Positions 18,791 through 26,858 of a stretch of 64,000 nucleotides of DNA are shown in pieces. Source of the stretch: Bremerella sp. P1 (lineage in GTDB: Bacteria; Planctomycetota; Planctomycetia; Pirellulales; Pirellulaceae). The stretch covers positions 4,117,814 to 4,181,813 of the forward strand of contig NZ_CP118164.1 in NCBI RefSeq assembly GCF_028748185.1, given 5' to 3'. The translations under genes and the position numbers were made by a program. How positions within the stretch are numbered: position 1 is the stretch's first letter; the number at the start of each line of letters is the position of its first letter. The notes under the pieces were generated by a model. It saw only the letters and a list, made by a program, of their open reading frames with translations. It was not told the origin of the DNA and did no database searches.

Positions 18791-19663
18791 CTAGCGGTTA
18801 CGGGCAAAGATGCCGGTGGCGTACCAGATGCCGTTGCGGCCGCGCTTCATGTCGTAGCCGTAATAGACATTGTTATCGCTGACGGCCGACCAATGTCCCG
18901 ACGAATGACGCCAGCTACGAACACATTCGACGGCGGCGTCTTCCAGTTGTTGACCTGGCCAGCTTTCGGCACAGACTTCGGTCGGAACCAATCCACCGGG
19001 AAGCTGAGCCTTGATCTGCTGGAAACGCGATTCCCACTGGTGATGCCCTTGCAACTGCATGTTGGCCTGGTTGCGGCTGTGGCGGAACGTTTCCAGTGCC
19101 AGCAGACGACGGAAGATGCCCTTGGTGCTGCGAGGCTTCTCGGGATGCATCCGCACCGCGTAGATCAGCGTCCGCTGCGTCAGCGAGCCCGGCGGCAGCG
19201 TCAGGATGACTTCCATCTCTTGCACCGAACGACCCTGCGTCGAACGGAAATTGAATTGGCTGACGACCTGGCCGTACTGCGAAGGATCGTTGTTGGTGTA
19301 ATCGACGATCGCAATCCCAGCGTTGCCGTACATGTAGCTGAACGCGCCATGATTCAGAATGCGAGTCGGCTTGCCGTCTACTTTCACGTTGGCATCAACG
19401 GAAAGCTTCGCGACGACGTAGTTATCCAATAACTCTTGGACGCGGCGATTGGTGAGGACTTCGGACTCGAAGCGTGTTGCTGCGTTGGAATCGTCATTGA
19501 AGACGATGAACAACATTTTCTTTTCTGCCGTGGCAGCTTTGACGGCACTCGAGTAATCGTGGTGCCAAGGAGACTCTGAGGTTTCCGCTGTTGCGATGCT
19601 TGTCCAACTTCCTACAAGCAGAAGACAAGACAGCAGGCAAAATGAGCGAAGCGACATGTTCAT
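18791..19663 (-). CDS. Exported thioredoxin-fold-like protein lacking a CxxC
   Basis: A 290-residue protein with a Sec signal peptide (cleavage near SIATAETS). Residues about 35-90 (AATAEKKMLFIVFNDD, then FESEVLTNRRVQELL) resemble the beginning of thioredoxin-like domains, but the position of the redox CxxC holds no cysteines (NDDSNAAT). The C-terminal half (HHQWESRFQQIKAQLP, then SGHWSAVSD and GRNGIWYATGIF) is a separate module of unknown family. The gene is monocistronic with its own terminator. A non-redox structural or binding role is inferred from the missing cysteines. Thioredoxin similarity is by pattern only and moderately certain. Confidence 0.7.
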   Translation of the reverse strand: MNMSLRSFCLLSCLLLVGSWTSIATAETSESPWHHDYSSAVKAATAEKKMLFIVFNDDSNAATRFESEVLTNRRVQELLDNYVVAKLSVDANVKVDGKPTRILNHGAFSYMYGNAGIAIVDYTNNDPSQYGQVVSQFNFRSTQGRSVQEMEVILTLPPGSLTQRTLIYAVRMHPEKPRSTKGIFRRLLALETFRHSRNQANMQLQGHHQWESRFQQIKAQLPGGLVPTEVCAESWPGQQLEDAAVECVRSWRHSSGHWSAVSDNNVYYGYDMKRGRNGIWYATGIFARNR

Positions 19664-20032
19664 GGAGATCGGGGGAGGTTAAAGGGAGACTTATCGATGG
19701 TAAAGGATCCAGCATTTAGGCAGGAAAAGCTGGATATACCGGTCAAGTTGTTTACGTAAAGGTAAGTGGGAGAGTTGTAGCAGTCAATCTACTAGTACCG
19801 TCCTGGGCAGTAGAGAGATGGAATTTCCTGGGATCTTTGCCCTGACGTTAAAGTGGGTTGAGTACGAAGTATAGAAAAAGGATGTGGTCAAGGAATAGTT
19901 TGTGTATTAGGCGGCTTTTCCAAGGAATGCTGGCGATGAAAGCTTCACGAGATCACCTAATCGGTATATCTTGTGGGCTGCCTAAACCTCACAAACCGTA
20001 TTCAGCCCCTTCCCCCACGGATGAGGAACATC
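19664..20032. other. Divergent intergenic region with no gene seen
   Basis: About 370 bases between divergently transcribed secreted-protein genes. It is AT-richer than its surroundings. Short open frames exist, but none has a credible start with ribosome binding site. It presumably holds both promoters. I see no clear repeat or RNA gene. Confidence 0.5.
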
Positions 20033-21922
20033 ATGATTTGGAATCTACGGCGTACGGCGGCGCACAGTTTTGTGATCCTGGCTTCAGGATTTCTTCTCTT
20101 CACAGGCAATGTCCTGGCTCAAGAGCCAGCACCAGCTGGTGATCTGACACAAACCATCGAAGACGCGAAGGCCGGCTTTAAGCCAGTCACGCCAGACGAT
20201 GTTGCCGCTGCAAAATCGACGCTTCAAGCCAAACTCAATTCATTGCAGAGCTTGCTGTCCAATGGTTCGTCCGAAAACGAACAAGCTTGGAAAGACTATC
20301 TGCGATGGGACGACTTGCAGGCTCAACTGTCGGCCGAAAACCCCGACATGCGAACCTTGGAAGAAATCTACCTGAAGTACAAGGGTTCGTATGCGGGCCT
20401 TGACAAGAAGCAGGTTGTGTCTGCCCGACAGGCACTGCGGACGTACATTAATCTGGCCTACTTCGTGCAGGTTGATCAGTACAAGCAGCAGTTCGATATG
20501 CAGCTAAAAACGCTGGCTGACGCGGTAAAACGCTACACCGACATGGCCACCGGGGACGATGCCCGGGCAATTGGTGCCATTCTCGGCTGGCTTGAGCAAG
20601 GCGAACAGGTTCCTGCCGCGCTTAAAACGATCCGAAATAAATTGGATCAACCCAACCTCTACGCTTCGGTTTCCCGAGATTTGATCGCCGGTGGCATCAG
20701 CCGTCCTGTCGATCAAGTGAATCCCGTCCACGAGATCATCCTCGGAACGGACGTCCACGGAACGGCTCATATGGTTGGTGATGTCGACGTGAACCTGGTT
20801 CCCAGCAAGGACAAGGGGCTAATCGAGCTTTCGCTGACCGGCACCGTGACCTCCGACAATGTCGGTGTGAACGGCCCGGCCACGATCTACTCGACCGGAC
20901 ATAGCACCATCGGGGCCAGCAAACTGCTGACCGTCGATAAGGACGGCCTGACGCCCAATCCTGCGGTCGCCCATGCCGACACCTCGACGACCTTCAACGC
21001 CATTTGCGCCAAGCTGCGTTTGGTGCAGAAGATCGCCACCAAGCGTGCCTATCAGCAGAAATCGCAGGCCGAAGCCATTGCTTCCGACCGAACCGAATTC
21101 CGCATTCAAAATCGCTTCGACGACGAAACGAAAGACCTTGTCGCCGACGCCAATACCCGGCTGCAGGAAAAGCTTTACCGACCCCTCATTGGTCGTGATG
21201 AATTTCCGGACGAAGTCAATGTTTCGACGACGACCGAGCATCTGAATCTCGAAGTCATGCAAGCCAGCCAATCGCAGTTGGCCGCCCCTGGTCCTGCTCC
21301 GGCTTCCGAAGACGAAGCAGCTGACCTGACACTGAAACTTCACGAATCGATCGTCAACAACTATGGCGAAACGTTCCTGGCCGGCGTGAAGCTGACCGAC
21401 GAACGCCTGGTCGAGATCTTAACGGAACGCGATGCAGAGGTTCCTGAAGAGCTGCAGATCACGCCTGATACCGATCCTTGGTCGATCACATTTGACTACA
21501 AGAGCCCGATTCAGGTCGTCTTCGACAACGACACCGTCAAGATCGGCATCCGCGGTCGGCAGTTCACCCGTGGCGATAACGAAGTGAACCGCACCATCGC
21601 GATCAGTGCCGACTACAAGATCGAAAAGGGGGAAAGCGGTACGCTGCTGACCCGCACCGGCGACGTCGTGGTCGATTTCCCCACCCAGGAACGCTTGGGT
21701 CCGCTCGATCTGACCGCCAAGACCTTCCTGCGAAAGAAGTTTGAAGCCGTCTTCAAGCCGGAAATCGTCGGCGAAGGCATCAAGCTCGAAGGCGAATGGG
21801 AAAAGGCGGGCACGCTCCGCATCTCGTCCCTGGCCGTCACGCCAGGCTGGTTTGTGGGTAGCTGGAGACTCGAAGCTCCAGAACCCGCCGCTGCGACAGA
21901 AGTGACTTCTGTGGTAGAATAA
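20033..21922 (+). CDS. Exported protein of unknown function
   Basis: A 629-residue protein. The ATG at 20033 has GAGGA five bases upstream, better than the ATGs at 19973 or 20021, and places a clean Sec signal peptide at the N-terminus (cleavage near NVLAQEP). The mature part begins with long helices (residues about 30-210), followed by a beta-rich region with VHGTAHMVGDVDVNL and a C-terminal domain containing DPWSITFDYKSPIQVVF. No catalytic motif or known domain is recognised. The C-terminus ends just before a GTTTTCAG-type repeat at 21935. It is probably a periplasmic or surface protein, and its role is unknown. Confidence 0.8.
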   Translation: MIWNLRRTAAHSFVILASGFLLFTGNVLAQEPAPAGDLTQTIEDAKAGFKPVTPDDVAAAKSTLQAKLNSLQSLLSNGSSENEQAWKDYLRWDDLQAQLSAENPDMRTLEEIYLKYKGSYAGLDKKQVVSARQALRTYINLAYFVQVDQYKQQFDMQLKTLADAVKRYTDMATGDDARAIGAILGWLEQGEQVPAALKTIRNKLDQPNLYASVSRDLIAGGISRPVDQVNPVHEIILGTDVHGTAHMVGDVDVNLVPSKDKGLIELSLTGTVTSDNVGVNGPATIYSTGHSTIGASKLLTVDKDGLTPNPAVAHADTSTTFNAICAKLRLVQKIATKRAYQQKSQAEAIASDRTEFRIQNRFDDETKDLVADANTRLQEKLYRPLIGRDEFPDEVNVSTTTEHLNLEVMQASQSQLAAPGPAPASEDEAADLTLKLHESIVNNYGETFLAGVKLTDERLVEILTERDAEVPEELQITPDTDPWSITFDYKSPIQVVFDNDTVKIGIRGRQFTRGDNEVNRTIAISADYKIEKGESGTLLTRTGDVVVDFPTQERLGPLDLTAKTFLRKKFEAVFKPEIVGEGIKLEGEWEKAGTLRISSLAVTPGWFVGSWRLEAPEPAAATEVTSVVE

Positions 21923-21934
21923 GCCGCTTCGCGA

Positions 21935-21963
21935 GTTTTCAGTGCGAAGTGTTCAGTTTTCAG
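21935..21963 (+). repeat. GTTTTCAGTG/GTTCAGTTTTCAG dispersed repeat, copy 1
   Basis: GTTTTCAGTG, a short spacer, then GTTCAGTTTTCAG. A partner in inverted orientation lies at 22033-22060, and a direct copy lies at 30104-30132, so this is a dispersed intergenic repeat and not a gene-specific signal. Confidence 0.75.
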
Positions 21964-22032
21964 CAAGAGACGCGTTCGATGCGAACCGTCTCTTTGGGTG
22001 CCTTTGTCGTTTGACTTAGAAGCTGATATCTT

Positions 22033-22060
22033 CACTGAAAACGGAAATCTGAAAACTTCA
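22033..22060 (-). repeat. GTTTTCAG dispersed repeat, copy 2 (inverted)
   Basis: CACTGAAAAC, then CTGAAAACTTCA, the reverse complement form of the 21935 copy. The two could fold into a long stem spanning about 125 bases just upstream of the gene at 22085. Confidence 0.7.
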
Positions 22061-22084
22061 AACCTGAGCTCCAAAGGAGCGCCC

Positions 22085-22561
22085 ATGGATCGTTGGGTAG
22101 AAATTCAATTCGACTGTCTTCCGCTGCGTTCGATCGATCGGCTTGATATTCCGATGGATGCTTCGCCGAAGTTTCAGGAGCATTGCCTGCGTGTGAAAGC
22201 GGCCATGGAAAAGCATGGTTCGCACAACACGTACTATCTGCACAACGCCAAGTGCACCTACCATCTGCTGAATCACCCGGTTGACGGGATGATCCAGTTC
22301 AAGTTCCACGGCACCGTCATCACCGATGCCGACGATATGGAAACCCGCGGCAGCGACCTGGAAGTGGAACTGGTCAAAGAAACCTGCACGTGGCTATCCG
22401 AACCGATCGTGCATTGGTTCCAGGAAACGGTCCAGCGCAGCGTGGCGGTCGAGTTCGACCACTACATCCAAGCAGGCGACCTGAAGAAAACCGAAGAACG
22501 AATCGCCAAGATCAAAGAAGAAAGCGAATCGGATGAAGGTTTTCTGGGGATGTATCTGTAA
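22085..22561 (+). CDS. Conserved-looking hypothetical protein
   Basis: A 158-residue soluble protein. The ATG at 22085 follows AAAGGAG with a good spacing, so upstream in-frame residues from 21998, which are encoded by the repeat, are excluded. The sequence starts MDRWVEIQFDCLPLRS, contains the Cys/His-bearing stretch HNAKCTYHLLNHP and an acidic segment (DADDMETRGSDLEVE), and ends in a charged helix (KKTEERIAKIKEE). No signal peptide or membrane segment is present. I do not recognise the family. It is probably co-transcribed with the small gene 5 bases downstream. Confidence 0.75.
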   Translation: MDRWVEIQFDCLPLRSIDRLDIPMDASPKFQEHCLRVKAAMEKHGSHNTYYLHNAKCTYHLLNHPVDGMIQFKFHGTVITDADDMETRGSDLEVELVKETCTWLSEPIVHWFQETVQRSVAVEFDHYIQAGDLKKTEERIAKIKEESESDEGFLGMYL

Positions 22562-22566
22562 GTGCG

Positions 22567-22929
22567 ATGGCCGTCGACGCGAATCTGGTGATGCGGTTTC
22601 GAAAAGCAACTGGGCTATCGCCACCTGTTGCTCGGGAGTGTTTGGAGCAACTTACCGAATTCGACCCTGAAACCTATGTCGCGATGGCAGAAAATGCTGA
22701 CGGGGGCATGATTCATGATCCTATTGAATCAGATCCGGTCACTGGTCCCCTGATTCAATGCGTCCTTCGTGATGTCGAAGCGTCTGTGTCTGCTTCGATA
22801 GCTGAAGGCCAGTCGAAGCGTGGCATATGTCATCGTATATGGCACGAAGTACAGCAGCGACTTATTCTGGAATACGGAATCCGCTGGCGAACACCCCAAG
22901 AGCTGACCCCTTGGCGTCGGATAGATTAA
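22567..22929 (+). CDS. Small hypothetical protein with UBA/L7L12-like helical start
   Basis: A 120-residue protein starting five bases after the previous stop, which suggests translational coupling. Residues 8-30 (VMRFRKATGLSPPVAREC) resemble the start of the L7/L12-like or TS-N-like helical motifs that begin RxxTGLxxxxAK, but the rest does not continue the family. The C-terminal half (CHRIWHEVQQRLILEYGIRW) is helical and basic. It is likely a cytosolic protein of unknown function. Confidence 0.65.
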   Translation: MAVDANLVMRFRKATGLSPPVARECLEQLTEFDPETYVAMAENADGGMIHDPIESDPVTGPLIQCVLRDVEASVSASIAEGQSKRGICHRIWHEVQQRLILEYGIRWRTPQELTPWRRID

Positions 22930-23074
22930 TCGAAACGATACGTCTCTAGTGCCACGTCGGGTCTCCCCCAAAAAAATTTTCCAGGCGCACTATCTTTCTG
23001 AAGCGCTAGCCGTCTAAATTGCACGTACACCCTGCGGATCACTTCGATTCCTGGGTGTCACTGGCCTCCGAATC

Positions 23075-23137
23075 GTAGGGCCCCGCGCGAGCGCGGGTCG
23101 GAAGCCTGGTACCCGCTGCGCGACCCGCGGGCCCTAC
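23075..23137. repeat. GTAGGGCCC...GGGCCCTAC palindromic element
   Basis: GTAGGGCCC (23075-23083) and GGGCCCTAC (23129-23137) are perfect arms, with further GCGCGGGTCG/CGCGACCCGC pairing inside. It is a long GC-rich cruciform in the 250-base gap between two + strand genes. It resembles intergenic REP-type elements and may also slow transcription. Confidence 0.75.
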
Positions 23138-23178
23138 TCTACTCAATCACGAGCAACTTTCTTTTTTCGAGCATCACT

Positions 23179-23838
23179 ATGTCATCATCCCACGAACAAC
23201 CTGAACAGCGCGGCGTAAGAATGCCCGAGGTTGTCGTGCGCGCTGGCAAAACCTATGTGTGCTCCTCGTGCGGGACGTTGGTAGAAATACCGGCAGATGT
23301 CGTCGGGCAGTTGGTAAACGCGGTCGATCCAATGCCGCAGGAGGTCTGTGTTGGGGAACCATCTGCTGAGGAACCGCCTGCCCACGCTGAGCCTGTTTCG
23401 AAGGTATCGACTCACCATGAGCCGCAGCCGCAACCGGTTCTCATCGAAGAGCCTGCGCCGCGATCGACTTTACAGGGGGCCCGGCCTGCCAGGCCGAAGC
23501 GTCCGAGGCAACCCAAACGGGACGCATTCACCAACACGATCATCGACGGGCTGCGGGTTCCATCTGCCAAAGAATTAGATCGAGCACTGACGTGGGTTTC
23601 GTTTCACCTGAAGGTCCTCGACCGGCAAGGGAGCGAAATCACGCGGCTCAAGAAGCTGCTGAAGAAGCAATCAACAGCCCAGGTGTCACGCCCAAGTCTT
23701 CCTGGGCGTGTGAAAGAGGTCATACGCCAAGAACCGACGGTCCCCGGCATTGGTGAGACGCAAAAACACGCCCAAGCGGACTTGGGCGTGGCACCCGCGT
23801 CTTGCCAAGACATACCGAACAAACGCGGCCCACCATAA
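23179..23838 (+). CDS. Hypothetical protein with a CxxC knuckle and repeat-derived tail
   Basis: A 219-residue protein. Near residue 28 it has VCSSCGTLVEIP, a single zinc-knuckle-like CxxC without a second pair. A Pro/Glu-rich linker follows, then a basic helical segment (RPARPKRPRQPKRDAF) and a conserved-looking helix (AKELDRALTWVSFHLKVL) that ends in a Lys-rich coil. From about residue 170 the coding DNA is built of CACGCCCAAG-type palindromes, so the last 50 residues probably come from repeat insertion rather than selection. The original stop may have lain earlier. Function unknown; nucleic-acid or regulator binding is only a guess from the basic region. Confidence 0.65.
   Translation: MSSSHEQPEQRGVRMPEVVVRAGKTYVCSSCGTLVEIPADVVGQLVNAVDPMPQEVCVGEPSAEEPPAHAEPVSKVSTHHEPQPQPVLIEEPAPRSTLQGARPARPKRPRQPKRDAFTNTIIDGLRVPSAKELDRALTWVSFHLKVLDRQGSEITRLKKLLKKQSTAQVSRPSLPGRVKEVIRQEPTVPGIGETQKHAQADLGVAPASCQDIPNKRGPP
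23687..23710. repeat. CACGCCCA palindrome copy 1 (inside CDS)
   Basis: CACGCCCA (23687-23694) and TGGGCGTG (23703-23710) are inverted arms with an 8-base loop. It is read in frame as part of the preceding protein. Confidence 0.8.
23767..23790. repeat. CACGCCCAAG palindrome copy 2 (inside CDS)
   Basis: CACGCCCAAG (23767-23776) and CTTGGGCGTG (23781-23790) are perfect 10-base arms with a 4-base loop, followed by GCACCCG. It too is read in frame near the C-terminus of the gene ending at 23838. Confidence 0.85.
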
Positions 23839-23847
23839 ACCTCTTGT

Positions 23848-23884
23848 CCCCTCTCCCGCGCAGGGAGAGAGCCAGGGTGAGGGG
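23848..23884 (-). repeat. CCCTCACCC/CTCTCCC element, copy A
   Basis: CCCCTCTCCC, CGCGCA, GGGAGAG, then AGGGTGAGGGG. It is a short palindromic intergenic element with a polar AGGGTGAGGGG flank. Five copies occur in this window, in both orientations. Confidence 0.85.
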
Positions 23885-23975
23885 TTTCTTGTGCAACGTT
23901 TACTTGCATCGCCAGACGAGAGTTCCGTATCGATCGAAAACCTCGGCCGCGCATGGGATTCATTTCTGCGAACTG

Positions 23976-24020
23976 CCCCCTCACCCTAACCCTCTCCCCC
24001 GAAGACGGTGGCGAGGGGAC
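23976..24020 (+). repeat. CCCTCACCC/CTCTCCC element, copy B
   Basis: CCCCTCACCCTAACCCTC followed by TCCCCC and, after a spacer, GGCGAGGGGAC. It is in the opposite orientation to copy A, with about 90 bases between, so A and B could pair. Confidence 0.85.
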
Positions 24021-24042
24021 TAGAGAGATAAAGATCGGGTGC

Positions 24043-24066
24043 CACGCCGAAGTCTGCTTGGGTGTG
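24043..24066. repeat. CACGCC palindrome copy 3 (degenerate)
   Basis: CACGCCGAAG (24043-24052) and CTTGGGTGTG (24057-24066) form an imperfect version of the palindrome found twice in the preceding gene. Confidence 0.65.
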
Positions 24067-24085
24067 CGGGTGACGCATGCGCCAA

Positions 24086-24117
24086 CGAAAAAAGCCAGGG
24101 GCGAGTACCTCTGGCTT
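24086..24117 (-). terminator. Intrinsic terminator of pyrC
   Basis: AAGCCAGGGG (24092-24101) pairs with CCTCTGGCTT (24108-24117) with one G-T position. On the minus strand the stem is followed by TTTTTTCG. It lies 46 bases past the pyrC stop. Confidence 0.85.
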
Positions 24118-24162
24118 TGGGATGTTGCCCTTGCGGGGCTGGCACGATTGGAAGAGGGACGA

Positions 24163-25497
24163 TTACTCGTCGACCCCTTCCCAGTACCCGCCGCGATCGT
24201 GGTCGAACATGGCTTCGACGCCCATGCGCGACTCGTCGAACTTGCCGTCGCGGTAGACTTCCTTGCCGCAGACCCAGGTTCGCATGGGCCAACCGGTGAC
24301 TTCGCGGCCCTCGAAAGGTGTCCAGCGGCACTTGGTTTCCATGCTTGGGCCGTGGATGACCTGGGTCTTGTTCATGTCGATCAGCACCAGGTCGGCGTCG
24401 TAGCCGACTTCGATGCGTCCCTTTTCCAGGATGTCCCAAACCAATGCCGGGCCTTCGCACATCCAGTGGACAACGTCCTCGATGGTGCACTTGTCCTTGG
24501 CTACCATGTCCAGCATCAGCGGCAGGGCCGTGTCGACGCCAGGCACACCGCTTGGGGTGTCAGGGTAGCGGCCGCACTTCTCTTCCCACGTGTGCGGGGC
24601 GTGATCGGTCGCGACGATCTGGATCTTGTCGTCCAGCAGGGCCTGGAACAACGCTTCGTTGTCTTCCTTCGTCTTGAGCGAAGGATTCATCTGGGCCAGC
24701 GGGCCCAGGTTCATGTAGTCGTCCACGTTGAGGAACAAGTGATGCGGGGTGACTTCGGCGGTGATCACGTCGGCGTGATCTTCGAAGACATCGACCGAGG
24801 CTCCGGCACTCACGTGGCAGATGTGCAGGCGGTGCTTGTATTCGCGAGCCAGCTCACAGGCACGCTTCACCGACGAGACTTCGGCCTCGACGTTGCGAAT
24901 CTTGGAGTGGTCGACCACGTTTCGCGTGCCGGCCAATTCCTGCTTCATCTTTTCGATGATCGCTTCGTCTTCGGCATGCACGGCGATCGGCAGCTTGGTT
25001 TCCGCGAAGATCGCTTCCAGCAGGCCGGGATCGGTCAGGGCCATATCGCCGGTGCTACTGCCCATGTAGATCTTGATACCAGGCGTGCGGGTGCCCTTTT
25101 TCAGTTCTTCCATGTTCTGCAGCGTGGCACCCAGGAAGAACCCGTAGTTCACGATGCTTTTGTTGGCTGCCAGGGTGAGCTTCTCTTCCAGAAGCTTCTG
25201 CGAGATGGTGGCCGGGTTGGTGTTCGGCATTTCCAGGAAGGTGGTGATTCCCCCCTTCGCACAGGCTCGGCTACCACTGCGAAGGTCTTCCTTGGCGGTC
25301 AGGCCGGGGTCGCGCATGTGCACGTGGGCGTCGATTACGCCAGGGATCAGCGTCATGCCGTACGCATAGACGGTCTCGTCCACTTTCACCGATTCGGCCG
25401 GATCGATATCGGCAATTTGAGCTCCATCGATCAAGACGGACGTCTTTTGCGGGCCATCAGGCAGCACTACGGTGGCGTTCTTAATCAGCGTTTTCAT
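24163..25497 (-). CDS. pyrC: Dihydroorotase (class I type)
   Basis: A 444-residue amidohydrolase that cyclises carbamoyl aspartate to dihydroorotate in pyrimidine synthesis. The metal-binding DAHVHMRDPG block lies near residue 57, with the carbamylated lysine in IKIYMGSSTG. His ligands are in AVHAED and HICHVSAG, and the catalytic Asp is in ATDHAPHT. Length fits class I enzymes (about 420-450). AGGATATTGA precedes the ATG. It is monocistronic with its own terminator. The long + strand frame covering the same DNA (23953-25695) is a shadow. Allantoinase or hydantoinase is the main alternative, but the motif set favours dihydroorotase. Confidence 0.94.
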   Translation of the reverse strand: MKTLIKNATVVLPDGPQKTSVLIDGAQIADIDPAESVKVDETVYAYGMTLIPGVIDAHVHMRDPGLTAKEDLRSGSRACAKGGITTFLEMPNTNPATISQKLLEEKLTLAANKSIVNYGFFLGATLQNMEELKKGTRTPGIKIYMGSSTGDMALTDPGLLEAIFAETKLPIAVHAEDEAIIEKMKQELAGTRNVVDHSKIRNVEAEVSSVKRACELAREYKHRLHICHVSAGASVDVFEDHADVITAEVTPHHLFLNVDDYMNLGPLAQMNPSLKTKEDNEALFQALLDDKIQIVATDHAPHTWEEKCGRYPDTPSGVPGVDTALPLMLDMVAKDKCTIEDVVHWMCEGPALVWDILEKGRIEVGYDADLVLIDMNKTQVIHGPSMETKCRWTPFEGREVTGWPMRTWVCGKEVYRDGKFDESRMGVEAMFDHDRGGYWEGVDE

Positions 25498-25961
25498 TCA
25501 ATATCCTGCGGTCGAAAACGATTAGCCCACGCTTCAGTAGGGATGGCCGAGTGCGAAAGAATCCGTCGGCGAGTGAGCGTGGGGAGCGAGATTGTCTGGA
25601 CTACGGCCTTGGTTCTGGGGTGCACGGTAGATCCCCGAAGCCAGAACGTAAACGATCACTATAAGATGTTTCGCCCCCTCATGAAAGCGGTGTAGATGCG
25701 GACATAAGGGATACGAGGGCCGCTTTATCGCGTGGGAAACCGCACAAACGCCGTTTTTTGGCTTTCCGTCGCCGTGTACCACGCTCAGGGGAGTTACCCT
25801 TTTGGGGTCCTCATATCTAGAATAAGTGAGTCGACTTTACCCACCTTCGCAGGAAGCCGCCGGAAGATGCTCGATCGAGTGAAGCTGGCGGTGAGCCTGG
25901 CCGATCCCCATTACGAGAAGCCCAACCCCTTCCCCCCCACGAAGGTCCATTTAGAACGGTC
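25498..25961. other. Divergent pyrC / hemX-like intergenic region
   Basis: 464 bases with no convincing gene. A + strand frame (25732-25977) has no ribosome binding site and an unnatural composition. It presumably holds the two promoters. No riboswitch fold or repeat was recognised. Confidence 0.5.
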
Positions 25962-26858
25962 ATGCTGTCTGGGATAACCCTGCTTTGTTTTGCATCTTGC
26001 TACGCGATTACGCTCGGGCTTGAGGTTGCGCGAATCTGGGTTCGAGCACGATCCCGGGCTGTCGTCTCGCTCGGGTTTGCCGTCGTGGGGATCATCACCC
26101 ACACGCTCTATCTGATTGGCGAGCAACAAGGTCTCATCCAATCGGGGCCGATTTCTTCGTGGCACCAATGGTGCTTGATGGCGGCCTGGGTATTGATGTC
26201 GCTGTTTGTGATCGCCGCGTTCGCCCAGCCAGGGACCTCGCTCGGATTATTTCTGCTGCCGATGGTCTTGCTGCTGATCGGCGTCGCTTACTTGATGGAC
26301 CAGGTCGCACCCTTTGGCGCCGCCACCTCGGCAGAAACCTGGGGGGTAATTCACGGAACCGCGCTATTGGCCGGAACGGTCGTGGTGATGCTGGGATTCG
26401 TGACCGGGATCATGTACCTCATTCAGTCTTACCGGCTGAAGCACAAGATGCTGACCAGCGAAGGCTTCAAGCTCCCGAGTCTCGAATGGCTGGAAACGAC
26501 CAATCGACGAGCCTTGGTCATTTCGACGTGTCTATTGGCCGGTGGGATGTTCGCTGGCATCCTGTTGAAGATCAGCCATAACAGCTTCCCTTGGACCGAT
26601 CCCGTGATCTGGAGCTCGGCGATCCTGTTTTTGTGGCTCGTCGCGGCGACGATCTTTGAAGTGGTCTATCGCCCGGCCCGGCGTGGTCAAAAGGTCGCCT
26701 ACCTGACAATGGCGAACTTCTTATTCCTGATGATCGTATTGGCGTTGATCCTGTTCGGCCCGTCGCAGCATGCCCGAAACCCGGAAAGCCCAGGCACGAG
26801 CGAGAGCACCAGCCTGCTCGAATTGCCAGCCGACCCGCCAAGGAGCCTCACGCGATGA
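25962..26858 (+). CDS. HemX/CcsA-family cytochrome c assembly-type membrane protein
   Basis: A 298-residue integral membrane protein with about eight hydrophobic helices. The segment SSWHQWCLMAAW lies where relatives carry the tryptophan-rich heme-handling region. TWGVIHGTALLAG and LKISHNSFPWTDP supply His residues typical of CcsA/HemX proteins. HemX-type proteins are often encoded beside hemA and influence glutamyl-tRNA reductase level or heme delivery. The stop overlaps the hemA start (ATGA at 26855-26858), so the two are translationally coupled. HemX-like is favoured over a true cytochrome c synthase subunit because no ccs1/resB partner is present here. Confidence 0.85.
   Translation: MLSGITLLCFASCYAITLGLEVARIWVRARSRAVVSLGFAVVGIITHTLYLIGEQQGLIQSGPISSWHQWCLMAAWVLMSLFVIAAFAQPGTSLGLFLLPMVLLLIGVAYLMDQVAPFGAATSAETWGVIHGTALLAGTVVVMLGFVTGIMYLIQSYRLKHKMLTSEGFKLPSLEWLETTNRRALVISTCLLAGGMFAGILLKISHNSFPWTDPVIWSSAILFLWLVAATIFEVVYRPARRGQKVAYLTMANFLFLMIVLALILFGPSQHARNPESPGTSESTSLLELPADPPRSLTR

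Larger units (their letters stand above)
23839..24162. other. Repeat-filled intergenic region
   Basis: The 324 bases between the CxxC protein and pyrC contain two CCCTCACCC-type elements in opposite orientation, a third CACGCC palindrome and the pyrC terminator. I see no gene in it. Confidence 0.7.

Noticed and set aside
23687-24066. CRISPR array
   Set aside because: The repeats are self-complementary palindromes with irregular spacing and are partly inside a gene; no cas genes are present.
23953-25695. 580-residue + strand open frame opposite pyrC
   Set aside because: pyrC has all dihydroorotase metal-binding motifs and a terminator on the minus strand; the + frame begins inside a repeat and has no motif.
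25732-25977. 81-residue + strand frame upstream of the HemX-like gene
   Set aside because: No ribosome binding site and no recognisable protein features; it overlaps the real start at 25962.
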